Assembly (NCBI RefSeq): GCF_041956535.1
Contig: NW_027192224.1
Location: 60,195 to 124,194, forward strand
Source of the DNA: Calcarisporiella thermophila CBS 279.70
Taxonomy: Eukaryota; Calcarisporiellomycota
Length of the DNA: 64,000 nt
Direction of reading: 5' to 3'
Both the position numbers and the translations under genes were made by a program. The notes under the pieces are model-generated. The model was not told the DNA's origin, did not search any database, and saw nothing but the letters and a program-made list of their open reading frames with translations. This document shows, in pieces, positions 17,301 to 27,305 of the stretch (positions within the stretch are counted from its first letter, which is position 1; each line of letters starts with the position of its first letter).

Positions 17301-18497
17301 GACAGCATATATGCTGCGTTGTTTAATGAGGAACTCGGTGCAGTGGTCCAAGTACGTGCCGATAAGCTCGAGAAGCTTCGCAGTGTGTTCCAAAACTGCG
17401 GGTTCCCATCCGAGTTCATCCACGACATAGGCACCGTGGGATCGGATGAGGCGTTTTCGATACGTATAGGTGCCGATAACGAGTCAGTGTTCACAAGCAC
17501 CCGCTCCGACCTTCAGCGCTCCTGGGCGGAAACTTCATACTTGATGCAATCCCTACGTGATAACTCGGCTTGTGCTCAAGAAGAGTATGATGGAATTTTA
17601 GACTCCGACGCCCCCGGGATCACATATCAACTTTCCTACACTCCCGTACCCACCCCAGAGCGCTTGCTTTCTCAACCGAGACCACGCGTGGCAATCTTGC
17701 GTGAGCAAGGTGTCAATGGCCAGATAGAAATGGCCTTCGCATTCCACAAAGCTGGATTTGCCTCCGTCGATGTACACATGTCTGATCTCATCAACGGCAG
17801 CGTTACCCTTAAAGACTTCCATGGTTTGGCCGCTTGCGGTGGCTTTTCTTACGGAGACGTATTGGGTGCCGCATCAGGATGGGCTAAATCGGCTCTTCTT
17901 AGTGAACGTGCAAGGGGAGAGTTCCGTGATTTCTTTGCTAGAAAGGATACATTCGGATTGGGTGTGTGCAATGGCTGCCAGTTCTTGTCCCAGATGAGAG
18001 AAGTTATCCCCGGCACCGAAGCCTGGCCTTACTTCCGCCGCAATCGGAGCGAACAATACGAGTCTCGTGTTTGCATGGTCGCCATTGACAAGCCCAAGGG
18101 TGGTGTAACCTCCATCTTTTTCCAAGGAATGGAGGGCTCCAAACTTCCCATCGCGGTCGCGCATGGTGAAGGAAGGGCTGAGTTTGTCAGTGGAGACAGC
18201 CAAATTCGGGAGTGCACCGACTCTGGTCTCGTCGCCCTGCAGTATGTTGACGGTCGCGGAGAAGCCACAGAACGGTATCCTATGAATCCCAATGGCTCTC
18301 CTCTTGGCATCACGGGCGTTCAAACTCCAGATGGTCGCGTTTTGGCCATGATGCCCCATCCGGAAAGAGTGGCCGGTCTACCTCAAACAAATTCGTATCT
18401 GCCTCAAGACTATTACGAGCGGTATGGAGAAATTGCCCCTTGGTTCCAGATGTTTGTGAATGCAAGGATGTGGGTTGAACAGGTGCTCGCAAAATAA
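14372..18497 (+). CDS. ADE6: Phosphoribosylformylglycinamidine synthase (FGAM synthase)
   Basis: Two exons (14372-15325 and 15390-18497) give 1353 residues, matching the 1300-1360 of eukaryotic PurL. The enzyme converts FGAR plus glutamine and ATP to FGAM, the fourth step of purine synthesis, in the cytosol. Order: PurS-like N-terminal region, linker with [20 protein letters not shown]-synthase core ([38 protein letters not shown]), then a class I glutamine amidotransferase from about 1080 with [30 protein letters not shown], nucleophile Cys in GVCNGCQ (about 1177) and the His of MPHPER. The frame is open upstream of 14372 but the first ATG is [13 protein letters not shown], which fits the family. 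Base composition is more balanced than in the left-hand genes. Confidence 0.97.
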
Positions 18498-18854
18498 TAG
18501 ATCTTTGATTTTTCTAATACTTGTCACTCCTATGCTATGTTGCAATAATAAGTATTATATTTGATATGTATGAGAAAATCCCAAACAATTTATAAAAAAG
18601 AGTATATATTTTATTATGAAAGATATCGATGCTATGAATAACAAAGGAGCGACAGAGTGAGAAAAGCAGCTCACCTCAAAATCCACTTGCATAAATTTAA
18701 TGAATGGTTTATATGGTTGGGCATATTCTATAAATATGAGTTGGAAGAAGAAATAAAAATATCGGGAAGAAGCTGGAATGATTTTGCGGAAACAAAAAAA
18801 AAACAAGATAAATATACAAAATATCTGTCAATTGAAATACTCAATTAGATTAAT
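18498..18854. other. Convergent intergenic region, no gene seen
   Basis: 357 bp between two convergent stop codons. AT-rich with A and T runs suited to 3' ends on both strands. Nothing else recognised. Confidence 0.55.
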
Positions 18855-21800
18855 TCAAGGTGATTGGGACGTCAGCGCGGACATTGCCATGTCAAGACCC
18901 CATGAGCACCGTTCGAGAGCATTTTTGGACTCTTCTCTTCCAAATCCATGTCCCTCTAACCAGTGCACCTTAGCCTCGCGAACTTTCTGGTCCAACAGTG
19001 TACACCAAGCGGCCTCAACCTCCATTTTCACCTCGCTTCTCTTCTTTGGCACGACCCGCTTAATGGTTATTGTGAACCCCGCTCCAATAGGCCGATGATC
19101 AGAAATACGGCACTCAAAACGTCGGTAAAAGTGCTGCTGTATGTGTTTTCCGCGATAGAGGATTCGATCGCACCAAGCAGGAACTCTCCTTTTTTCGGAG
19201 GTATCATATTGATCGTAGCCAGGGTCGTACTTGTAAGTGGGTGCAAAGTCAATTGGACCCTCCGAGAATGCTCGCAACCTGAACAGGGGATTCCGCATTC
19301 TTTCCTTCACAAGTTGATCGTGCTCTAACAGCGAGACAAAGTCCCCCTCCATTATCTTTGAAATCACGGCTTCTCTCTTCATGTCGATTCGATAATTAAG
19401 ATCTCCGCTTAAAAAGCAGATTTCGTGATCGAGTACCATGGAACCATCGCCACCTCCCACAAATACATTCTCAAACTCACCCCCGCTGTGGCATGGTCGA
19501 GGGTCGAGGTCAGCTGTTTCAAGGATGGTTGTAGAATCGTTGTTGCGCTCACGAGTGTGGCTCTGTCCCGCAGCAAGATGGCAATTGACAAAGCAAATCG
19601 AAGTATCCTCGATTACCATCCTTACGATAATACCACCCTATTTCCAAATAACATGTCAGACTCAACGTAAACTATTTTATAGGTTGAAATTCCTTTTTAC
19701 CTTGTTTCCATGATATCCTTTAAGCCCCGTCTTAACAAGAGTTAAGCCTTTGTCCCGAAGGTGTGGTAGCTCAGTGTCTCTGATAAAAATACAACTGAAC
19801 AATCCCATCAAATCCGCTGATTTAATGAGCGTATAAGATTCTCCGGGGAAATAATCTCGCAGAGCTCGTACAAGTCGGTCATGCCAGAGGCGACAACGAT
19901 GCGTCATCTCTTCCTCCTGTTGGGTGTTATTCTTCTTCTTTCCGGCCAAAAACACCTCTAAAATTATAGAGTGTATTTAAATATTCAATATGAGCATGAA
20001 TTTGAAGGGAGAAGAGAAAAAGCCCCCACTTACTCGCATTATTCTTTTTACTCTCCAAGTTCACAATTTCTTGAAAACCAATCGAGATAATATCAGGTGT
20101 TTCTAGAGGAGTGAGCCATTGTTTTAAAAAGTTGAAATCAGAAGAAGTTGCTTCTAAATCATAAGGTTTGCACGCATCAACATTCCAAGAGCATAACAAC
20201 ACTCGGAGATCTCGATATGAACAGTAGTCGGATTCGCGTAGGCGCATTTGTGCATCTGATACAGATAATTTTAAAGCTTTAAACCATAAGTGAGAACGCC
20301 AATATATATTGATAGATTACCTCTCCAATCAAGGCCCATCAGGCCATCCCACATTTTAATGTTTCCTTGGTCGCTCATGCTTGCAACTTGAAGCCGATGC
20401 TCAGTTTGAAAACGGTCTGATTTTAACAAGCTAGAGTAATCCAATTGTAGAGTCTGTACTGTTGAGCTGTGCGCCTTCCAATCTTTGACTACTAGCCAAG
20501 GTGCCTTATTCATATCGTATACGTATATTTTTCCCGTGTTGAACCCTGCCCATAAATAATCACCAACACCCAGCAGGCAGGAAATCCCGTATATCGATAT
20601 AGGAACAATAGCATTTTTCACACAAGAACGCGCATCCCACACCGACACTTTGCCGTCGTCATGACCGATGTATACGTTCGAGCCCAGGCACGTCATCGTA
20701 GTGATATTACCAATCCCCATACTAAGTTGTATAGGTCGAATCACCATTGATCCCGTCTGAACCGGATCAAACACTTCAAGTGTTCGACCGCTTGCAGTCC
20801 ATAGATGATCTCCGGCAACGAGTGCAACATTCTGCTTCAAAGCAACACGAAATTGTCGACCAGTCCGCTCTAGAGATACATATCCAGCCTCTTTATCCGA
20901 CCAGACCTGCAACACTCCATTATCATCCAATGTCCAAAGCTGCGAGTTTTGATATCTCAGTATATGATTCACAGCTTTGCTGTGGGCCGTAGACCTACTC
21001 TCCACAATCGTTCCCGAATGACAATCCATAGCGATCAACCCACCATCACTCATTCCGCACCATACATATCTTCCTTCTTCCTCTGGGTTACGTGCAGGTC
21101 GGAATCCCAGTGATGTGACAAATTTATCATTTTTATATGTGTGCACATGGATATTTTCGCCCGTATTCAAATCCCACACACGAATGGAATGTGTTCCTGT
21201 AACGACAAAACTGCCTGCAACAGCCAGGGACCGCGAGTTGGCTCGACTTTGAACCTCAAGTCGCTTGTGAGGAGAGAAGTCAGGCGGATTGCGATTGGAA
21301 GCAGTGACATCCGGAAAAGTTTCAGCCATCAATGTAAAAGATCCGGATTCCGCGTTGGAAGACGAGGAGAAAGTAGCAGTACTTCGAATCGAAGTTGAGC
21401 GCGCTAAACTTCCGCTTCTTGCAAGCGGGCGTGGTGGCAGTGGAGGTTCTGAAAGATCTGTACCTGAAGGTAAAATAGATGGCAATTCTGGTCGGATCGA
21501 GTCCGACGGCTTTTTCACGGTAGTTGCTACAGCCTTTACTCGATCAATTGCTGCACCAGTTGGTCTTGGAGGCAGACGTGGAGGTGGAGTTGCACCAGTA
21601 GCCGATGGTTCCGGTAACGTGTTGGGACGTGGAGGTAAAGATGGGGGTGGCACTGTATGGATATTTCGTGTAGCGAGAGTGTTCATCTCGGACTCGTTGA
21701 CGGACATTGCACGGCCTAATACCGTTGGTTCATAGACCTCATCTTCGTCCTCATCCCCATCCTCATCCGAGCTATCAAGTTGCTTTTCCTTACTCCTCTC

Positions 21801-22610
21801 GAGTTCGTCGTCTTCAATAAAAGGGTTCTTCGGGTAAGTCTGATAAGCCTGCTCCGGAGATTCAGATAAAGCTGCTCTATGGTTAGCCATTGACTCTCCT
21901 TTATTCGTATCCATACTCGATGTAGAATATTGGTGGTTATGTTCTCTCTCCTTTAAATCGCTCGATTTTGCAGCCTCCAGTTGCGACATATTAAAAATGG
22001 CCAGTTTTTCCTTAAAAGACAAGCTGTCTGCAGGTTCAATCACAGGGGAGGGTTGCGAAGATGAGGATAGACTTTGTGGAGAGACTAAACCGTGCTTATC
22101 TGAGAATGGATCTTGATCCTCATGGGAGTCATCAAATGGGTTGGCATTTTTTGGATTTGGAAAGGGTATTGGAAGTGTGCTCGAATTTCGCTCCGACGAA
22201 GTGTATTTGCCATTTGTCTTCATCACTGGTGACGATGCAGATGAAATCGGAGTAGGAGCCTGTGTGGGTATTACTGATCGATTATTATTAGATGAAATCC
22301 CTGCTGGTTTTGGAGCTAGTGGAGGAGGTGCTGGTTTTCCTGCTGCAGATTTCGGGGGAGAATAAGCGAGTAAAACCGGGTGTGGTGGTGGTTTCAAACT
22401 GGCAGCATTATCGAGTTGAGAGGCTATTGCCGAAACTCTCCTCCCCACCTTTATAGATATTGGGGTAGTCGATGTGGATATAGAACTTGACTTTTGTTCC
22501 CCTCCATCCGACGTGATAGTAGCTTTACGCTCTAAGCTAGCAATTAAATCACGTAGAGCAGGACGTTGTGGTTCTTCTACATCAGCGTCCGATCTTCGAC
22601 TCTTTTCCAT
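18855..22610 (-). CDS. WD40-repeat inositol polyphosphate 5-phosphatase with UBA-like C-terminus
   Basis: Four exons (22610-20321, 20255-20034, 19957-19701, 19637-18855) give 1183 residues. Predicted to remove the 5-phosphate from phosphoinositides such as PI(4,5)P2. The first 450 residues are disordered and Ser/Pro-rich with EH-type motifs (NPFDD, DPFSD, NPFIEDD) and SH3-type motifs (PPSLPPRP, PPRLPPRP, EPPLPPRP). WD40-like repeats follow, about 453-758 (GTHSIRVWDLNTGE, VYIGHDDGKVSVWDARSC). The 5-phosphatase domain covers about 770-1110: LLCSWNVDACKP, IISIGFQEIVNLES, CFVNCHLAAG, FLSGDLNYRI, the catalytic PAWCDRILYRGK (about 1078) and SDHRPIGAGF (about 1100). Residues about 1146-1183 (WLEGHGFGREESKNALER onward) look like a UBA domain. 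The overall plan recalls plant 5PTase12-14/FRA3. A role at endocytic sites is inferred from the motifs. Confidence 0.9.
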
Positions 22611-23788
22611 ATGTAGTTACGAAATGCATGTAATAAAATTAAAAAAAAAAAACGCAAAGACAAAGTGTTCTCTTAGAAAGAAATGGTTGAAACGTCATCT
22701 GGGACTGCTCTTAAATCCTATTTTCCCTAAATAGCTTCGACCAGCTTTCTTTCGAAATTTCTATTTATATATCAGAATGTTCGTTTCTTGGTCCAAGTTG
22801 ACGCTTCGAGTGTTTATATATTCTTACTATCTGTATTAATGAGATATGTATGTCAAAATATGTCTTCCTGAATACTTTCATGCAGGTGTCAATTGACCAA
22901 TATTGTTTGGATTTCAAAGTAATATGAAATTCTATCAAAACACTTTATTTCGTATAAAATTATTCTATAGCATATTTAATAAGCAGTCATAGTTTTTGTA
23001 TGAAATTCATTAACAAATATACTCTTAGCATTTGGGAAACATTGACATTTAATCTTTATGCTTCCTAAAGACAATAACAAACCTATATAGGTGCGAGAAT
23101 GCGCGCTTGGATGCAAGTTTACTACCATTCGACTTGACGACCGATACATATGTTACTGTTCACTGTTGAAGGAACAGAAAATTGGCATTGTTCTAATGAA
23201 AAGATCACATCCACTCAAGTGTATACATGCAGATATACCAGTGCTTTGTCGGGTATTCAAATAAAGCTGATAATTAAAATAGAGGTGTAATGGATATAGA
23301 ATGTAGCTATTCGACAGTTCGTTCTCTAGGAGGTTGTAGTTCTAAAATGCGTAACAGTCGCAAGCAGTTGAAATAAAGATTATTGGGACTCTCTCCAAAT
23401 TTTCATTTTTTCGGTAACTAGAACAATGTGGTTCAATTCTTACACCATTTGCGGGACGGTTGAATTAATTTTCCATACTAGTTATTACGTGAAGCGATTG
23501 CGTGAATTAATCATCGCCTAGTGAACATATATGGCAATCTCTATTTACTCGGATAATTAGTGCTCCTTGGATGTGCATATTAGAGTTGACTATTCACAAA
23601 GGCAGAAACGGAATCATCGGGAGATTGCATCCGTTGAATTTCGGAGTATGGGAAAACTAGTTGATAATTAAAGTTGGATGATATAACTTTTGAAATGGAA
23701 TTCTACAATATAAATAAGGATAGTGGAGGGCCTATTTCACACTCTTTATCCAGCAAAACAAGCACCAAAAGCAAACCATTTTACAAAC
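22611..23788. other. Divergent intergenic region between 5-phosphatase and GST genes
   Basis: Nearly 1.2 kb of AT-rich DNA with no coding signal. It must contain both divergent promoters; a TATA-like box lies near the GST end (listed separately). No repeats or tRNA-like sequences were seen. Confidence 0.5.
23709..23716 (+). promoter_or_regulatory. TATA-like box of the GST gene
   Basis: TATAAATA, 73 bp upstream of the GST start codon at 23789, a normal distance for a TATA element with a short 5' untranslated region. Position and sequence are seen; function is inferred. Confidence 0.4.
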
Positions 23789-24588
23789 ATGTCTCAGAAC
23801 CAAGGCCTAGTCTTCTATACCACAAACGAATGTCCATTCTGGCAACGCGCGGCTATCGCAATGAAGGAACTTGGCGTCGTCCCGGATGAAGTAATCATCA
23901 TCGATCTTGCCAATAAGCCCGAATGGTATGGAGTCTTGTACAGAGCAGTGATTGAAGAAGACACTAATCAATGTTGTTTTCGAATTTCAAATCCTCTAGG
24001 TATTATAAAATCCACCCCGAAGGAAGAGTACCAGCCCTCAAGGTGGGCGATAAAGTGCTCATCGAGTCGCTTGTTATCTTGGAATATTTGTTGGAAAAGT
24101 ACGGAAAGGGAAAGAGGTAAGAGCAGGAAGCGAAGGGTATGTTCGCATAGAGTTTATATTTATCTTGCCTTCATTTTCCTCCCTCCCATAGCCCTCAGGT
24201 CCAAGACCACCTCATCCGTGCTGAGTCCCGATTGTTCGTGAGCCTTTTTGAGACGGTGTTCCCTAAATTCTTCCAGATATTTTCCGTCGGCCCAGAGGCT
24301 CATGAAGATTTCCTCAAAGGATTACGCGAACTCAACAAATTCCTAGTGAAACAATCCGAGGGGCCATTCTTCCTGGGAGAGGAATTCACTTACGCAGATA
24401 TCGCAGTTGCCCCGTTCTTTGCACGGTTTCCCATGATTCAAGAATTTGGTCTAGAGATTCCAGAGACAAAAGAATATGAACGTGTTAACGCGTATGGACG
24501 AGCGTTGCGATCGCGTCCGAGTGTCTTAGCGACTAACCCAGATTGGAAACAATTGCGGAAGCATGTCGACCGTTACAGGAAGAAATAA
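23789..24588 (+). CDS. Glutathione S-transferase, omega-like
   Basis: Three exons (23789-23925, 24000-24116, 24192-24588) give 216 residues, a typical GST length. Residues 1-85 form the thioredoxin-like domain: VFYTTNECPFWQRA contains the Cys-Pro-x-x active site of omega/beta-type GSTs (CPFW), EVIIIDLANKPEWYYKIHP is formed across the first splice, and VPALKVGDKVLIESL holds the cis-Pro and the glutathione-binding Glu-Ser. The rest is the helical C-terminal domain (FFLGEEFTYADIAVAPFFAR, which has the N-capping box). A Cys nucleophile suggests thiol transferase, dehydroascorbate reductase or deglutathionylation activity rather than classical conjugation. The first ATG at 23789 precedes the domain by only a few residues. 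Confidence 0.93.
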
Positions 24589-25490
24589 GGACTAAGTAGA
24601 CCGCAAGGGGTATACAGAGAAGCAGAAATGGGTGTGAAGCCTCTAGTGCATAATTGAAGTAATTGTGCTATTATGTGAAACAATAAAACTGAAAGTTGGA
24701 ATTATACATGGTTCGTTATGTGCAAAAAAAGTTTGAACACGTATTCTATAATTTATTACCAACGGGTCAACTCTTTCTTATGCACAAAGCTACTATTCAA
24801 TAAAATTGACATTACAGTGATATAATCTCGGATCTGTATATTTCCCCTTCTATGTCTTTCTCTTTTTGGCTTTGAATACATTCACATTCAGAGATTCTGA
24901 AACCTCTCCAAGCCAGAACATTGTAGTGTTAAGTCTGCTGTATTAGTGCACTACTAATATTAATACAAATCAAAAGGGCAATCGGGATATTGGATAACTA
25001 GAAAGAGATTTGCCAATGAAATATAGATTAGCAATAAGGACAAAGAAAATGAATATTATCTAAACTTGCAAAATTTATGAGACACTAACTAATTAACATC
25101 AGATCAGGAAGTATATACTGTAGGAAGGAAAGGAGATGAAAATAAATTAGTGTCGAACGGATCACCTAAAATTTGAGAGGAAAGCTTAGGATTATATGGA
25201 ATTATATGGAAAAATGTGATAAATTAATTATATGATAAGTGACAAAAACCGCGCAATAACTAGTTTAAATATCTTATGTGAATCTGCTACTACCTCAAGG
25301 TTGACATGACCAAACACTTGTAAGCATAATTCTAAGCGATTTTTCTAGTTTTTGTTCTCTCTTTGCAACTTGCAACTAAAATTGCCCTCTATTGATAATA
25401 TAAATAGTCACATTCTAATATTTTCATTCAAATTGTCTCCGACAACCTTAATAATGAGTCGCTAGTTTACTCATAAGCATCTTCAAAAAT
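24589..25490. other. Intergenic region, no gene seen
   Basis: About 900 bp of AT-rich DNA. No open frame with coding character, no tRNA-like fold and no repeat longer than a short direct duplication near 25194-25210 was noted. A TATA-like box for the next gene is listed separately. Confidence 0.5.
25399..25406 (+). promoter_or_regulatory. TATA-like box of the mitochondrial Obg GTPase gene
   Basis: TATAAATA, 85 bp upstream of the start codon at 25491. Sequence and position are seen; use as a promoter element is inferred. Confidence 0.35.
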
Positions 25491-27040
25491 ATGCTACTAC
25501 GGAATCTCCATATTCGCCCTTCTTTAACATGTTGTCAAAGATACCAATGCTCACGCTATTTTGGATCAACACCTACAATATGTTCAGAGAATAAACACGA
25601 AGACCTTGATAAGAAGGTTATTTCTACAGAAAAAATAGGTGAAGGCGAGGTAGCCGCGTCCATGCCGCAAGAATTTCATGGGAGAGATAAATCTGTTGAA
25701 CAAAAGTTGCTTGGCAAAGTATTTTTCTGCATTTCTTCACTCGCTTTCCAAAACTAAATAGAATTTTTAATGACCTCCAGGGAAGTAATTTTGTTGACTT
25801 CACCCGAATAATTGTCCAAGGAGGCAAAGGTGGCGACGGAGCTGTAGCCTTTAATCGAGAAATATTTAAACCCAAAGGCCCGCCCTCAGGTGGGAATGGT
25901 GGTCGTGGTGGGAATGTTATATTCATCGCTACATCAAATGAGAGTAGCTTAGGATCTATCCCTAAACTATGTGTCGCGGGGCGAGGCGGTAACGGGGGAG
26001 GGAAATGGATGAGTGGGAAATTGGGCGAGGACTTGGTGGTTAAAGTGCCTCTTGGGACGGTAGTGAAGGAGATTGATCTGCCAACCAACGAGCTAGAGAA
26101 GAATCGAGATGAATTGAGCGAAGAGGAGAAGGAGAGTGAGCTGGAATTGGAGCGAGAAAGACGGTGGGTACACTACCCTCGCTTCGAGGAGCAAAACGTT
26201 GCTGGTAGCTATTTTCGAGAAGCTGAAGCACGTATCCAGCGCGATCTTCGGCGTAGCATGAAGCACGAAAATAAATATCACAAAAGGATAGATTTAGACT
26301 TGACGGAAGAAGGGGAATATATTGTAGCTCGAGGTGGGGAGGGTGGATATGGCAACCCTCACTTCCTTACCAACGAGAACCGTTCTCCAAAATTCGCCAC
26401 ACGTGGACAGGATGGACAGAGGCGACTTTTAGAGCTTGAGTTGCGCACTATTGCCGATGCGGGTCTGGTTGGCCTCCCAAATGCGGGCAAATCCTCCCTT
26501 CTGCGAGCTGTTTCAAACGCGATGCCCCGCGTGGCCTCGTATCCTTTCACCACACTAAACCCATATCTTGGCACCATTGACTTCCCTGACCGGCGCCGCA
26601 TAACCCTCGCAGATATCCCAGGACTAATCCGAGGCGCGCACAGAAATATCGGACTTGGTCACGCATTTCTACGACATATCGAACGCAACAAAGTATTGGT
26701 ATATGTGATAGATGTTGCACAGGCGGAACCCTGGCGGGACTGGTGCGTCTTAAGAGAAGAGCTGGAGCTATATTCGCCTGGGCTAACTCAGCGACCCAGT
26801 TTGATCGTTGCAAATAAGGCGGATGTACTGCCAGTGGCAAAAGAGTCTCTTCCTCGACTAAGAGAGTGGATTGAGAGATGGGGAAATGAAGAGGCTAACC
26901 GAGAATTGCCGGAAATTGTGCCAGTGTCAGCAAAATATAGATCTAATGTGAAGAAGTTGCTTGAGGCTCTTAGAAGGAAGGTAGAGCTGGTGGAGGAGCA
27001 GGAGAGAAAAGTCAATAACTCATCAAAAATGGAGTTGTAA
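25491..27040 (+). CDS. MTG2: Mitochondrial Obg-family GTPase (mitoribosome assembly)
   Basis: Two exons (25491-25718, 25781-27040) give 495 residues. Obg GTPases help assemble the large ribosomal subunit. The N-terminus (MLLRNLHIRPSLTCCQRYQC) is basic, hydroxylated and free of acids for about 40 residues, as in mitochondrial presequences, pointing to the Mtg2 branch. The glycine-rich Obg fold follows from about residue 77 (VQGGKGGDGAVAFNRE, GGNGGRGGNVIF, VARGGEGGYGNPHF), interrupted at about 180-246 by a charged Glu/Arg-rich insertion. The G domain has G1 GLPNAGKSSLL (about 306), G2 in YPFTTLNPYLG, G3 ADIPGLIRGAH (about 354) and G4 NKAD (about 421). No C-terminal OCT/TGS domain is present, which is normal for this family branch. 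Confidence 0.93.
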
Positions 27041-27305
27041 ATAGTAAAATTGGATATGACTTGTTGTATTAGGGGATGTTTAAATATAAGTTATCCTGAC
27101 GGACAAGAAATTGTTTAGACGTGGCCAATTCGATGAAAGCCAAAACATTTTTTCCCTCTCTCTTATAAAAAAAAAACTGCAAAACAAACAAATTGAAATA
27201 TTGGTAAATGCGTTAATATACACAAAATTAATGAAGGCAACACGTATATAAAAAATAAATTACTACAAATACTTCCTTAATGTCCAAATTCATTTAAATA
27301 AAGAT

